From Streptosporangium brasiliense (GTDB lineage Bacteria > Actinomycetota > Actinomycetes > Streptosporangiales > Streptosporangiaceae), in assembly GCF_030811595.1 (NCBI RefSeq), contig NZ_JAUSRB010000002.1, forward strand, positions 3,038,001-3,102,000: a stretch of 64,000 nt of DNA, written 5' to 3'. Shown piece after piece: positions 44,341-53,854 of the stretch. Each line of letters begins with the position of its first letter. The first letter of the stretch is position 1. The notes under the pieces are model-generated. The model worked only from the letters and a program-made list of their open reading frames with translations. It made no database searches and had not been told where the DNA came from. Position numbers and translations under genes: made by a program.

Positions 44341-45186
44341 GTGAAGCTGCTGCGAGTTGGACCCGTCGGCCAGGAGCGACCGGCCGTCATGGACCAGGCC
44401 GGTAACCTCCGTGCAATCTCGGACCCCGAGATCGACGGTGCTTTCCTCGCTTCCGGGGGAGTGGCGCGCGTCCGCGAGGCGCTGGAGCGGGACGAGCTGC
44501 CCGTGCTGGAGGCCGAGGGGCTGCGGATCGGCGCACCGATCGCCAGGCCCGGGAAGGTCGTGTGCATCGGGCTCAACTACCGCGACCACGCGGAGGAGAC
44601 GGGCGCCGCGATCCCCGCCGAGCCGATCGTCTTCATGAAGGCCCCCAACACGGTCGTCGGCCCCTACGACGAGGTCCTGATCCCCAGAGGCAGCGTGAAG
44701 ACCGACTGGGAGGTCGAGCTGGCCGTCGTCATCGGCCGGACCGTCCGCTACGCGGAGACCGACGAGGAGGCCCTCGCGGCGGTCGCCGGCTACGCGATCT
44801 CCAACGACGTCTCCGAGCGCGAGTTCCAGCTCGAACGCGGCGGCCAGTGGGACAAGGGCAAGTCCTGCGAGACCTTCAACCCGCTCGGCCCCTGGCTGGT
44901 CACCGCCGACGAGATCGCCGACCCGCAGGCCCTGGGGCTGCGGCTGTGGGTGGACGGCGAGCCGTACCAGGACGGCGGCACCAAGAACATGATCTTCCAG
45001 GTCGCCGAGACCGTCCGCTACCTCAGCCGGTTCATGGTCCTGGAGCCCGGTGACGTCATCAACACCGGCACCCCGGCCGGCGTCGCGCTCGGCCTGCCGG
45101 GCACGCCGTACCTGCGCGCGGGCCAGGTCATGGAGTTGGAGATCGACGGTCTGGGCCGGCAGCGGCAGACGGTGGGCCAGGCATGA
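44341..45186 (+). CDS. Fumarylacetoacetate-hydrolase-fold enzyme (2,4-diketo-3-deoxy-L-fuconate hydrolase type)
   Basis: 281 residues. The FAH fold starts at [19 protein letters not shown]. Metal ligands are in the [11 protein letters not shown] and [13 protein letters not shown] motifs, and [10 protein letters not shown] is the conserved loop. GTG 44341 ([10 protein letters not shown]) with GAAGGG 6 bases upstream is preferred; the frame is open back to 44284 through the operator. In the non-phosphorylating L-fucose route this enzyme splits 2,4-diketo-3-deoxyfuconate into pyruvate and lactate. First gene of the operon, overlapping fucD (ATGA). Confidence 0.88.
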   Translation: MKLLRVGPVGQERPAVMDQAGNLRAISDPEIDGAFLASGGVARVREALERDELPVLEAEGLRIGAPIARPGKVVCIGLNYRDHAEETGAAIPAEPIVFMKAPNTVVGPYDEVLIPRGSVKTDWEVELAVVIGRTVRYAETDEEALAAVAGYAISNDVSEREFQLERGGQWDKGKSCETFNPLGPWLVTADEIADPQALGLRLWVDGEPYQDGGTKNMIFQVAETVRYLSRFMVLEPGDVINTGTPAGVALGLPGTPYLRAGQVMELEIDGLGRQRQTVGQA

Positions 45187-46478
45187 GCGCCTACCGCATC
45201 ACCGCGCTGGAGACCTACGACATCCGCTTCCCCACCTCGCTGGAGCTCGACGGCTCCGACGCGATGAACCCGGACCCGGACTACTCGGCCGCCTACCTGG
45301 TGCTGAGGACCGACGACGGCGCCGAGGGCCACGGCTTCGCCTTCACCATCGGCCGGGGCAACGAGGTGCAGACCGCCGCCATCAAGGCGCTGGAGCCGTA
45401 CGTGCTCGGCAAGGACGTCGAGGACCTGGGCAGGCTCTGGAAGGACATGGTCCACGACTCCCAGCTGCGCTGGCTCGGCCCGGAGAAGGGCGTCATGCAC
45501 ATGGCGATCTCCGCCGTGGTCAACGCGCTGTGGGACCTGAAGGCCCGGCGGGCGGGCAAGCCGCTGTGGCTGCTGCTGGCCGAGATGTCGCCCGAGGAGC
45601 TCGTCGAGCTGGTCGACTTCCGTTACCTCAGCGACGCGCTCACCCCGCAGGAGGCGCTCGACATCCTGCGCGCCGCCGAGCCGGGCCGCCAGGAGCGGAT
45701 CGCCTACCTGAAGGAGCACGGCTACCCGGCCTACACCACCTCGCCCGGCTGGCTCGGCTACAGCGACGACAAGCTGCGCCGCCTGTGCAAGGAGGCGATG
45801 GCCGAGGGCTTCACCCAGATCAAGCTGAAGGTCGGCGCCGACCTGGAGGACGACCGGCGGCGGATGCGCATCGCGCGCGACACCTGCGGCGACGACTTCC
45901 CCATCGCCATCGACGCCAACCAGCGCTGGGACGTGGAGTCGGCCATCGCCTGGGTGAACGCCCTGGCGGAGTTCCGGCCGCACTGGGTGGAGGAGCCGAC
46001 CAGCCCCGACGACGTGCTCGGCCACGCCGCCATCGCGCGGGGCATCGCGCCGATCCCGGTTGCCACCGGCGAGCACGTGCAGAACCGCATGATCTTCAAG
46101 CAGCTCCTGCAGGCCGACGCCATCTCCTACCTGCAGATCGACGCGGCCCGCGTCGCGGGCGTGAACGAGAACATCGCGATCCTGCTGCTCGCCGCCAGGT
46201 TCGGCGTCCCGGTCTGCCCGCACGCCGGCGGCGTGGGCCTGTGCGAGCTGGTCCAGCACCTGTCGATGTTCGACTACGTCGCGGTCAGCGGCTCGATGGA
46301 GAACCGGGTGATCGAATACGTCGACCACCTCCACGAGCACTTCGCCGACCCCGTGGTCATCAAGAACGGCGCCTACGTCGCGCCGAGCCGGCCCGGCTTC
46401 GGAGCCGCCATGCACCCCCGGTCGATCACCGACCACACCTACCCCGACGGCCCGGTCTGGAGGTCCCTCAATGGCTGA
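45183..46478 (+). CDS. fucD: L-fuconate dehydratase (enolase superfamily)
   Basis: 431 residues, very close in pattern to bacterial FucD and human ENOSF1: [50 protein letters not shown]. Catalytic and metal motifs are present: IKLKVG (KxK), [19 protein letters not shown] and [11 protein letters not shown]. It dehydrates L-fuconate to 2-keto-3-deoxy-L-fuconate. Overlaps the FAH gene by 4 bases and the SDR gene by 8. Together with the GH95 fucosidase it identifies the locus as L-fucose catabolism. Confidence 0.95.
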   Translation: MSAYRITALETYDIRFPTSLELDGSDAMNPDPDYSAAYLVLRTDDGAEGHGFAFTIGRGNEVQTAAIKALEPYVLGKDVEDLGRLWKDMVHDSQLRWLGPEKGVMHMAISAVVNALWDLKARRAGKPLWLLLAEMSPEELVELVDFRYLSDALTPQEALDILRAAEPGRQERIAYLKEHGYPAYTTSPGWLGYSDDKLRRLCKEAMAEGFTQIKLKVGADLEDDRRRMRIARDTCGDDFPIAIDANQRWDVESAIAWVNALAEFRPHWVEEPTSPDDVLGHAAIARGIAPIPVATGEHVQNRMIFKQLLQADAISYLQIDAARVAGVNENIAILLLAARFGVPVCPHAGGVGLCELVQHLSMFDYVAVSGSMENRVIEYVDHLHEHFADPVVIKNGAYVAPSRPGFGAAMHPRSITDHTYPDGPVWRSLNG

Positions 46479-47217
46479 GTTCGACGGCCTGCGCGCCCTG
46501 GTCACCGGCGGCGGCTCCGGCATCGGCCTGGCCACCGCCACGCTGCTCGCCGCCCGCGGGGCCACGGTGGCCTGCCTGGACGTCAACCCGCCCGGCGAGC
46601 CGTTCATCCCGGCCACGGCGGACGTCACCGACGAGGCCGCGGTCCGTACGGCGGTCGCCGAGGCGGCCGGGCGGATGGGCGGACTCGACGTCCTGGTGAA
46701 CAACGCCGGGATCGGCGCGGCCGGCACGATCGAGGACAATCCCTACGAGGAGTGGTCCAGAGTCCTGGACGTCAACGTCCTCGGCATCGTCAGGGTGACC
46801 CGGGCGGCCCTGCCGTACCTGCGGCGCTCGGCGAGCGCGGCGATCGTCAACACCTGTTCGATCGCCGCCTCGGCGGGACTGCCCCAGCGGGCGCTCTACA
46901 GCGCCTCCAAGGGCGCCATCCAGTCGCTCACTCTGGCGATGGCCGCCGACCACGTCCGCGAGGGCATCCGCGTCAACTGCGTCAACCCGGGCACCGCCGA
47001 CACGCCCTGGGTCCAGCGCCTGCTCGACGCGGCGCCCGACCCGGCGGCCGAGCGGGCGGCCCTGGAGGGACGCCAGCCGATGGGCCGCCTGGTGAGCGCG
47101 GAGGAGGTCGCGGCCGCGATCGTCTACCTCGCGAGCCCGCTCGCGGCCTCGACCACCGGCACGGTCCTGGCGGTCGACGGGGGCATGCAGGGGCTCAGGC
47201 TCCGGCCGGCGACCTGA
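46471..47217 (+). CDS. SDR dehydrogenase of the L-fucose pathway
   Basis: 248 residues, classical [25 protein letters not shown], a catalytic Ser in NTCSIAAS, and YSASK. The start overlaps fucD. By position it is most likely 2-keto-3-deoxy-L-fuconate 4-dehydrogenase, making the substrate for the FAH-fold enzyme. L-fucose dehydrogenase activity is the main alternative, since both are SDRs in other bacteria. Confidence 0.9.
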   Translation: MAEFDGLRALVTGGGSGIGLATATLLAARGATVACLDVNPPGEPFIPATADVTDEAAVRTAVAEAAGRMGGLDVLVNNAGIGAAGTIEDNPYEEWSRVLDVNVLGIVRVTRAALPYLRRSASAAIVNTCSIAASAGLPQRALYSASKGAIQSLTLAMAADHVREGIRVNCVNPGTADTPWVQRLLDAAPDPAAERAALEGRQPMGRLVSAEEVAAAIVYLASPLAASTTGTVLAVDGGMQGLRLRPAT

Positions 47218-47336
47218 GGTGACGTGCCGCCGGGCGGCCTCCCCGCCGGGCGGCCAGATGATCGGACAGACGGCCGGATGAGACATCGGCCCAGCAATAT
47301 TTCACCCCCCACATGGTTTCGAATCGAGGCAACGGT

Positions 47337-48398
47337 ATGAAACTCGGAACTGCGGCGACAGGCGCGGCACTGCTCGGGCTCGCCCTCACGATCTCGGCAT
47401 GCGGCTCGTCGGAGACCGCCGGCGCCGGCAGCAGCGCCAAGCCCGCCGCCGACGCCGGAGCCAAGGGCGGCAAGGTCGGGATCGACTTCCCGCGCGCCGA
47501 CTCCGACTTCTGGAACTCCTACAACAAATACGTCCCCCAGCTCGCCGCCGAGCTGGGCGTCGACCTGATGCCGCCGACCAACTCCCAGAACGACGTGGCC
47601 AAACTGGTCGCCAACACCCAGGCGATGATCGGCCAGGGGGCCAAGGCGGTCGTCATGGCCCCGCAGGACACCGGTGCGATCGCCTCCACGCTGCAGACCC
47701 TGGAGAGCAAGAACATCCCGGTCGTCTCGGTGGACACCCGCCCCGACAAGGGCAAGGTCTTCATGGTCGTGCGGGCCGACAACAAGGCCTACGGCACCAA
47801 GGCGTGCGAGTTCCTCGGCGAGAAACTGGGGGGCAAGGGCAAGGTCGTCCAGCTCATGGGCGCACTGTCGTCGATCAACGGCCGGGACAGGGCCGAGGCG
47901 TTCGGCGCGTGCATGAAGGAGAAGTTCCCCGGCATCACGGTCTTCGAGGAGCCGACCGAGTGGGACGGCACCAAGGCCGCCTCGATGCTGCAGACCCGCC
48001 TCCAGCAGCACCCGGACATCAAGGGCATCTACATGCACGCCGGCGGCGTCCATCTGGCCCCGACCCTGCAGGTGCTCAAGGCCAAGGGCCTGATCGCGCC
48101 GCCGGAGGACCCCAAGCACGTCTTCGTGATCTCCAACGACGGGATCCCGCAGGAGTTCGAGGCGATCCGCAAGGGTGAGATCGACGCCACGCTCTCCCAG
48201 CCGGCCGACCTGTACGCCAAGTACGCGCTCTTCTACGCCAAGGCCGCGATCGAGGGCAAGACCTTCCAGCCGGGTCCGACCGACCACGACAGCACGATCA
48301 TCCAGCTGCCGAACGGCCTTGAGGACCAGCTTCCCGCCCCGCTGGTGACCAAGGAGAATGTGGACGACAAGAATCTCTGGGGCAATCAGGTCAAGTGA
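47337..48398 (+). CDS. Sugar (probably L-fucose)-binding lipoprotein of an ABC transporter
   Basis: 353 residues. Signal peptide with lipobox (MKLGTAATGAALLGLALTISAC) and an RbsB-type two-lobe fold (KVGIDFPRADSDFWNSYNKY, VVMAPQDTGAIAS, VHLAPTLQVL). ATG 47337 has GAGG 8 bases upstream. The 119-base gap before it contains a half-site AGACATCGG of the GntR palindrome at 47281. The stop overlaps the ATPase start (GTGATG). Confidence 0.9.
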   Translation: MKLGTAATGAALLGLALTISACGSSETAGAGSSAKPAADAGAKGGKVGIDFPRADSDFWNSYNKYVPQLAAELGVDLMPPTNSQNDVAKLVANTQAMIGQGAKAVVMAPQDTGAIASTLQTLESKNIPVVSVDTRPDKGKVFMVVRADNKAYGTKACEFLGEKLGGKGKVVQLMGALSSINGRDRAEAFGACMKEKFPGITVFEEPTEWDGTKAASMLQTRLQQHPDIKGIYMHAGGVHLAPTLQVLKAKGLIAPPEDPKHVFVISNDGIPQEFEAIRKGEIDATLSQPADLYAKYALFYAKAAIEGKTFQPGPTDHDSTIIQLPNGLEDQLPAPLVTKENVDDKNLWGNQVK

Positions 48399-49891
48399 TG
48401 ACATCTTCTGCTAAGGCGGTTGAAGCGCTCGGGATCACCAAGCGCTTCGGCCCGACCACCGCGCTCAACGGCGCCGGGATCGCCATCACCGAGGGGGAGA
48501 CGCACGCGCTGGTCGGCCGGAACGGCGCGGGCAAGTCCACGCTGGTGTCCATCCTGACCGGGCTGCAGCGCCCCGACGAGGGAGAGGTCCGCTTCGGCGG
48601 GGAGCTCGCGCCGCCGCTGGCCGACCGGGACGCCTGGCGGCAGCGGGTCGCGTGCGTCTACCAGAAGTCGACGATCATCCCCACGCTGACCGTCGCGGAG
48701 AACCTCTTCCTGAACCGGCAGACGGACCGGGGCGCGATCAGGTGGGGCGTCCTGCGCACCCGGGCCAGGCAGCTCCTGGAGCAGTACGGCGTGGACGTGG
48801 ACGCCGACATCCTCGCCGGAGACCTGGGCGTCGAGCAGCGCCAGCTCGTGGAGATCGCCAGGGCGCTGTCGTTCGGCGCCCGGTTCATCATCCTGGACGA
48901 GCCCACCGCCCAGCTCGACGGCCCGGCCATCCAGCGGCTGTTCGAGCGGATGCGGGCGCTCCGGGAGCAGGGTGTGACGATGATGTTCATCTCGCACCAC
49001 CTGGAGGAGGTGTACGAGATCTGCCAGAGCGTCTCGGTCTTCCGCGACGCCCGGCACATCGTCACCGCCCAGGTCGGCGACCTGCCGCACGACCGGCTGG
49101 TCGACGCGATGACCGGTGAGACGACCGCCGCCTACGAGTACCGCTCCCGCACGGCCGACGCCTCGGCGCCGGTCGTGCTCGCCGCCCGGGGACTGAGCCT
49201 CGGCGGCCGCTACGAGAACGTGGATCTGGCCGTCCGGGCCGGGGAGATCGTCGGCCTGGCCGGCTCGGGCAGCAGCGGCAAGGTCGGCCTGGCCGAGACC
49301 CTGGTCGGCCTCCGCCGGGCCGACACCGGCGCGGTGACCGTCAACGGCACCGAGGTCAAGCCGGGCGACGTGCCGTCCGTGCTCGCCGCCGGTCTCGGCT
49401 TCGTCCCCCAGGACCGCCACCACGAGGGCTTCGTGCCGCTGCTGTCGATCGCCGAGAACGCCACCATCCCGATCGCGCACAAGCTCGGCCGGTACGGCGT
49501 GATCTCCCCGGCGAGACGGCGCGCGCACGGCGCCCGGATGATCGCCGAGCTGGACATCAAGACGACCGGTCCCGACCAGCCGGTGGCCGACCTGTCCGGC
49601 GGCAACGCGCAGAAGGTCGTGCTGGCCAGGGCGCTCGCCGACGACCCCCGGGCGCTCGTGGTCATCAACCCGACGGCCGGGGTGGACGTGAAGGCCAAGC
49701 ACTCACTCCTCGGCGCCGTGGAGGACGCGGCGGCCCGGGGGACCGGAGCCGTACTGGTCTCCGACGAACTCGACGACCTGCGGATCTGCGACCGGGTCCT
49801 GGTCATGTTCCACGGCAGGGTCGTGAAGGACGTGCCCCGAGGCTGGACCGACACCGAACTGGTGGCGGCGATGGAAGGTATCGACGACTGA
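48398..49891 (+). CDS. Sugar ABC transporter ATP-binding protein (tandem NBD)
   Basis: 497 residues, CUT2 type. NBD1 is complete: GRNGAGKST, LGVEQRQLVEIARALS and FIILDEPTAQLDG. NBD2 has a degenerate Walker A (GSGSSGKVGLAE), a signature LSGGNAQKVVLARAL, and an altered Walker B (VVINPTAGVDVKA) where the DEPT Asp-Glu pair is missing. The second site is therefore probably non-hydrolytic, more so than in the other CUT2 ATPase of this window. Overlaps both neighbours. Confidence 0.92.
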   Translation: MTSSAKAVEALGITKRFGPTTALNGAGIAITEGETHALVGRNGAGKSTLVSILTGLQRPDEGEVRFGGELAPPLADRDAWRQRVACVYQKSTIIPTLTVAENLFLNRQTDRGAIRWGVLRTRARQLLEQYGVDVDADILAGDLGVEQRQLVEIARALSFGARFIILDEPTAQLDGPAIQRLFERMRALREQGVTMMFISHHLEEVYEICQSVSVFRDARHIVTAQVGDLPHDRLVDAMTGETTAAYEYRSRTADASAPVVLAARGLSLGGRYENVDLAVRAGEIVGLAGSGSSGKVGLAETLVGLRRADTGAVTVNGTEVKPGDVPSVLAAGLGFVPQDRHHEGFVPLLSIAENATIPIAHKLGRYGVISPARRRAHGARMIAELDIKTTGPDQPVADLSGGNAQKVVLARALADDPRALVVINPTAGVDVKAKHSLLGAVEDAAARGTGAVLVSDELDDLRICDRVLVMFHGRVVKDVPRGWTDTELVAAMEGIDD

Positions 49892-50904
49892 TGACCACTA
49901 CGAAGACGACGCCCGTGGCGACCGCGCCCGCACCGGGCCGGCGGATCCAGCTCGGGCGCTTCCGCGACCTCACGCTGGTCCCGGTGATCGTCGTCCTGCT
50001 GATCGCCGGGTCCTTCGTGGACCCGATCTTCCTCACCCCCGGCAACCTGACCAACGTGCTCCAGCAGCAGTCGGCCCTGGCGCTGGTGGTGCTCGCCGAG
50101 GCGCTGATCCTCATCGCGGGCAAGTTCGACCTGTCGCTGGAGTCCACCGTCGGCATGGCCCCCGCGGTGGGGGTGATGCTGGTCATCCCGGTGGCGGCCG
50201 GTGGGTTCGGCCTGGAGCTCCCCGGGATCCTGGCGATCCCGATCTGCCTGCTGATCGGCGGGCTGGTCGGCGCCTTCAACGGCTTCCTGATCATGCGCTT
50301 CCAGCTCTCGGCCTTCATTGTCACCCTGGCCATGATGATCGTCGTCCACGGCCTCCAGCTCGGACTCACCCAGGGCAAGAGCCTGTTCGAGCTGCCCGAG
50401 TCGTTCCTCTACCTCGGCAGCGCCATCTGGCTGGGTGTCCCGGTGTCCATCTGGATCACCGGCCTGCTCTTCGCCGTGGCCATCGCCGCGCTCGGCTACT
50501 TCCGGGCCGGCCGCTCGCTCTACGCCATCGGCGGCAACGCCGACGCCGCCCGCGCGGCGGGCATCCGGGTCGAGCGGGTCGTCTGGGTCGTCTTCGTCGT
50601 CGGCGGTGTGGTCGCCGCGCTCGCCGGAGTGCTGGAGACCGGCCGCCTGGGCGGCATCAGCGCCAACCAGGGCGTCGGCTGGATCTTCATGGCCTTCGCC
50701 GCCGCGGTCATCGGCGGGGTCAGCATGGACGGCGGCAAGGGCACGATCCTGGGCGCCCTCACCGGTGTCCTGGTGATCGGCCTGGTGGAGAACATCCTGA
50801 CGCTGAAGGGCGTCCCCGGCGAGTGGAAGCAGCTGGTCTACGGTTCGATCATCCTGATCGCCCTGATGATCAGCCGCCTCGCCGGCGGCAAGGCGCAGGA
50901 TTGA
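49891..50904 (+). CDS. Sugar ABC transporter permease (RbsC type)
   Basis: 337 residues, many hydrophobic segments. CUT2 permease motifs are AGKFDLSLESTVGMAPAVG, YAIGGNADAARAAGIRVERV and GGVSMDGGKGTILGAL. ATG 49891 overlaps the ATPase stop (TGATG). It is the probable L-fucose channel. Its last codons (GGKAQD) are encoded in a 22-bp sequence repeated just before the next gene. Confidence 0.92.
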   Translation: MTTTKTTPVATAPAPGRRIQLGRFRDLTLVPVIVVLLIAGSFVDPIFLTPGNLTNVLQQQSALALVVLAEALILIAGKFDLSLESTVGMAPAVGVMLVIPVAAGGFGLELPGILAIPICLLIGGLVGAFNGFLIMRFQLSAFIVTLAMMIVVHGLQLGLTQGKSLFELPESFLYLGSAIWLGVPVSIWITGLLFAVAIAALGYFRAGRSLYAIGGNADAARAAGIRVERVVWVVFVVGGVVAALAGVLETGRLGGISANQGVGWIFMAFAAAVIGGVSMDGGKGTILGALTGVLVIGLVENILTLKGVPGEWKQLVYGSIILIALMISRLAGGKAQD

Positions 50905-51020
50905 CGGCGACCGCCCCCCTTCCCGGGCGTCCACGGTCCTCCGGGTCCGTACGGCGGGACACGGAACCGACCACCACCACCCTCCTTCCGAGGGACTACG
51001 GCAAGGCGCAGGATTGACGG
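50886..51020. repeat. 22-bp perfect direct repeat flanking the permease/AKR junction
   Basis: CGGCAAGGCGCAGGATTGACGG, given here as two overlapping halves CGGCAAGGCGC and GCAGGATTGACGG, occurs at 50886-50907 and again at 50999-51020. The first copy covers the permease stop codon; the second supplies the AGGA ribosome site for the aldo/keto reductase. The copies are 113 bases apart. Confidence 0.85.
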
Positions 51021-51022
51021 TC

Positions 51023-51964
51023 ATGACCTTCTCCGTGAGCAAGTACGGCTTCGGTGCCGCTCCGATCGGCAACCTGTTCACCGCCGTGAGCGACGCCGAG
51101 GCCCGGGCGGCGGTGGACGCCGCCTACGACGCCGGGTTCCGCCTGTTCGACACCGCGCCCCACTACGGGCTCGGCCTGTCGGAGCGGCGGCTCGGCGCGG
51201 CCCTGGCCGGGCGGCCCCGCGACTCCTACACCCTGTCCACCAAGGTCGGCCGCCTGCTCGTGCCGTCCACCGGCGACGGTCCCGTGGGCCGGGACGGCCA
51301 GGGCTTCGACGTCCCCGCCGACCTGCGCCGGGTGTGGGACTTCTCGCGGGACGGGGTCCGGCGGTCGCTGGAGGAGAGCCTGGTCCGGCTCGGCCTCGAC
51401 ACGGTCGACGTCGTGCTGATCCACGACCCCGACGACCACTGGGAGCAGGCCGTCTCCGAGGCGTACCCGGCCCTGGCCGAGCTGCGCGACCAGGGGGTCG
51501 TCAAGGCCGTCGGGGTCGGCATGAACCAGGCGGAGATGCTCACCCGCTTCGTCCGCGAGACCGGCGTGGACATGGTCATGTTGGCCGGCCGCCACACCCT
51601 CCTCGACCAGTCGGGAGCCGAGGAGCTGCTGCCGCTGTGCGACGAGCGCGGTGTCTCGGTGGTCGCCGCCGGGGTGTTCAACAGCGGCCTGCTGGCCACC
51701 CACGACCCGTCGGGCACCTACGACTACGCCCCGGCCCCCGAGCCGCTGCTGGCCCGTGCCCGCCGCGTCGCGGCCGTGTGCGAGCGCCACGGCGTCACCC
51801 TGCCCCAGGCGGCGCTGGCCTTCCCGCTGCGCCATCCGGCGGTCGCCTCGGTGGTCGTCGGCGCGAGGTCCGCCGCCGAGGTCACCCGCAACGCCGGCCT
51901 CGTCGCGGAGCCCGTCCCGGAGGACCTCTGGGCCGAGCTCGCGGCCGAAGGGCTGATCGCCTGA
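51023..51964 (+). CDS. Aldo/keto reductase, probable L-fucose dehydrogenase (D-threo-aldose 1-dehydrogenase type)
   Basis: 313 residues. AKR motifs FDTAPHYGLGLSERRLG (catalytic Tyr), the catalytic Lys in STKVGR, VLIHDPDDHWEQ and the C-terminal VVVGARSAAEV. ATG 51023 is 9 bases after AGGA; TTG 51014 would have no spacing. AKRs of this subgroup oxidise L-fucose to the lactone, the first catabolic step. A hairpin follows at 51971, closing the operon. No separate fuconolactonase gene was found in the locus. Confidence 0.87.
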   Translation: MTFSVSKYGFGAAPIGNLFTAVSDAEARAAVDAAYDAGFRLFDTAPHYGLGLSERRLGAALAGRPRDSYTLSTKVGRLLVPSTGDGPVGRDGQGFDVPADLRRVWDFSRDGVRRSLEESLVRLGLDTVDVVLIHDPDDHWEQAVSEAYPALAELRDQGVVKAVGVGMNQAEMLTRFVRETGVDMVMLAGRHTLLDQSGAEELLPLCDERGVSVVAAGVFNSGLLATHDPSGTYDYAPAPEPLLARARRVAAVCERHGVTLPQAALAFPLRHPAVASVVVGARSAAEVTRNAGLVAEPVPEDLWAELAAEGLIA

Positions 51965-51970
51965 GCGGTC

Positions 51971-51989
51971 CCGCTCCCGCGGGGAGCGG
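51971..51989. terminator. Terminator of the fucose operon
   Basis: CCGCTCCC-GCG-GGGAGCGG, an 8-bp perfect stem, starts 7 bases past the aldo/keto reductase stop. Confidence 0.75.
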
Positions 51990-52069
51990 CTGGGTCCCCG
52001 CCGCTCATCGCGCGCCGCGGGGCGGGCGGAGCGGGTGAAAAGGCACGGGCGGGGCAGCGGGGGCGGGGG

Positions 52070-52540
52070 TCAGTAGCCGCCGAACCAGCCGGGGATGTCG
52101 AGCCGGAAGACCTCCGACGGCGTGACCTTGCGCAGGTCGGTCTCCAGCGCGCGCAGGCGCTCCTCCCCGAGCGCCTCCGCCCAGCGGGCCCGCAGGTCGT
52201 CGAAGATGCGCGCCGACCGGACGAGGGAGTCGACACCGCGCTGGGTGAGCCGGATGACCTTGCGCCGCGCGTCACGCGGGTCGGAGCCGCGCTCCACGTA
52301 GCCGAGCTGCTCCAGGGAGTCGATGGTCTTGCCCGCCGCCTGCTTGGAGATCCCCAGCCGGCGGCCGAGCTCGGCGGCCGTGGTGCCCTCGGGGCCGATC
52401 GCCTGGAAGACGAAGCCGTGCATCGGCCGCAGGTCGGGGTGCCCCTGGCGGGCGAGTTCGGCGTGGACTCCGTCGATGAGGACGCGGAAGCCGAGGAACA
52501 GCCGTAGCGGCAGCTCGAAACCCGGCGGGTCACTTGGCAC
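52070..52540 (-). CDS. MarR-family regulator
   Basis: 156 residues. Winged helix TTAAELGRRLGISKQAAGKTIDSLEQLGYVERGSDPRDARRKVIRLT is the classic MarR DNA-binding region. GTG 52540. A small inverted repeat CAAC-TGG-GTTG (52569-52579) lies 28 bases upstream and may be an autoregulatory site. It is convergent with the fucose operon and shows no sign of controlling it. The ligand is unknown. Confidence 0.88.
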   Translation of the reverse strand: MPSDPPGFELPLRLFLGFRVLIDGVHAELARQGHPDLRPMHGFVFQAIGPEGTTAAELGRRLGISKQAAGKTIDSLEQLGYVERGSDPRDARRKVIRLTQRGVDSLVRSARIFDDLRARWAEALGEERLRALETDLRKVTPSEVFRLDIPGWFGGY

Positions 52541-52668
52541 GTCGGACCACCTGGCTCGCTGATTCCGGCAACTGGGTTGTCCAATTTAGGAGATTATCCG
52601 CCGCCTGTCATCCGCCACGCCGGGAGCCGCCGGCCAGGCCGGACAGACCGGACAGGCCGAGACGCGCC

Positions 52669-52775
52669 GTGACACTCGGAGACGCGCCGTGAAGCGCGGT
52701 GACGTGCCGCGAAGCGCCGAGACAGGCCGGACAGGCGTGACACTCGGAGACGCGCCGAGAAGCGCGGAGACGTGC
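52669..52775. repeat. 39-bp direct repeat, two copies, between marR and lrp genes
   Basis: Copies at 52669-52707 and 52737-52775 (starting GTGACACTCGGAGACG) differ at two positions, both T to A. The surrounding 180 bases are built of related GACAGGCCG / GACGCGCCG words and hold no gene. Confidence 0.8.
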
Positions 52776-52785
52776 GGTCACCGCC

Positions 52786-53778
52786 CTAGCCGACCGGCCC
52801 GGCCCAGCGCTCCACCCGGCAGTCCCGCTTGATCAGGAAGGCGCGCTTGAACGTGCGGAGCATCATGGCCGTCTCGACGGCCATGATGCCCGGCAGCCCG
52901 CCGATCTCGCGCAGGAACTCGTACAGCTCCGGCCGGCCGGGCAGGGCGACCTGCGCCACCAACTGGTGGTCGCCGGCCACGGCCATGGCGAACCTGACCT
53001 CCGGGCGGGCGGCCAGCGCGCGCCCCACCGCGTCCACCTCGTCGCCGGCCACCCGCAGCCAGAGCACGGCCTCGGCCGGCAGCCCCAGGCACGCGGGCTC
53101 GATCTCGGCGCGGATGCGCAGGACGCCCCTGCGGAGCAGGGCGTCCAGGCGGCGGCGGGCGGTCGACTCGCTGATCCCGGCGGCCAGCGCGACCTCGGCA
53201 TGGGTGGCGCGGCCGTCGGTGACCACCGCCGCGATGATCCGCTCGTCGTCGGCGGAGGGTTCCTCGCCCGGGCGCGGGGAGCGCTCCGGCGGGGCGTGCC
53301 ACTGCTCGCGCAGCCCCTCGGCCTCCTGCGGGGTGAGCACGCCCAGATGCCAGTCGAGGGGCGTGCTGAAGTATTTCAACGCCGGATACGCGGTGCTCCC
53401 CAGCACCCCGTCGATCGCCGGGATGTCCCGCAGGAGCAGGTCCACCAGCGTGTCGTCGGCCGCCGAGAGCTCCGCCGCGCAGTCCACCGGGCCGGACAGC
53501 AGCGTGACGGACCGGGTCTGGGGCAGCTCGGCCAGGGCCGTCCCCACCTCGACGGCCGATCCGGGACGGCAGCGCACCCGGAGCAGCGCCGAGTCCAGCC
53601 GCCGGTCGTCGACCAGGCCGATCACCGAGAGCACACCCGACTCCATCAGCCGGCCCGCCCGCCGGGCCACGTTGCGGGTGGGCTCCCGCAGCACCCGGCC
53701 GATCCGGTCCCAGGTGGCCCGCCCGTTCACCTGCAGGGCGGCGACCACCCTGAGATCGGCTCCGTCGAGTGGCTGCAT
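52786..53778 (-). CDS. Lrp/AsnC-family regulator with duplicated Lrp units
   Basis: 330 residues, about twice a usual Lrp. Two AsnC helix-turn-helix units are visible: residues ~4-50 (LDGADLRVVAALQVNGRATWDRIG) and ~175-230 (ADDERIIAAVVTDGRATHAEVALAAGISESTARR), each followed by a RAM-like domain. Tandem Lrp proteins are known in actinomycetes. It is co-directional with the GntR gene 76 bases upstream. Effector and targets are unknown. Confidence 0.88.
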   Translation of the reverse strand: MQPLDGADLRVVAALQVNGRATWDRIGRVLREPTRNVARRAGRLMESGVLSVIGLVDDRRLDSALLRVRCRPGSAVEVGTALAELPQTRSVTLLSGPVDCAAELSAADDTLVDLLLRDIPAIDGVLGSTAYPALKYFSTPLDWHLGVLTPQEAEGLREQWHAPPERSPRPGEEPSADDERIIAAVVTDGRATHAEVALAAGISESTARRRLDALLRRGVLRIRAEIEPACLGLPAEAVLWLRVAGDEVDAVGRALAARPEVRFAMAVAGDHQLVAQVALPGRPELYEFLREIGGLPGIMAVETAMMLRTFKRAFLIKRDCRVERWAGPVG

Positions 53779-53854
53779 CGGGTCATCCTCGTGGTCGCGG
53801 GAGCGGTCCGCCCCAAGAGTACGACTTTGTGATCTTTTCTGGTGGGGGATCGGT

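Noticed and set aside
52600-52785. CRISPR-like array
   Set aside because: Only two 39-bp copies, no regular spacers and no cas genes; better described as an intergenic tandem duplication.
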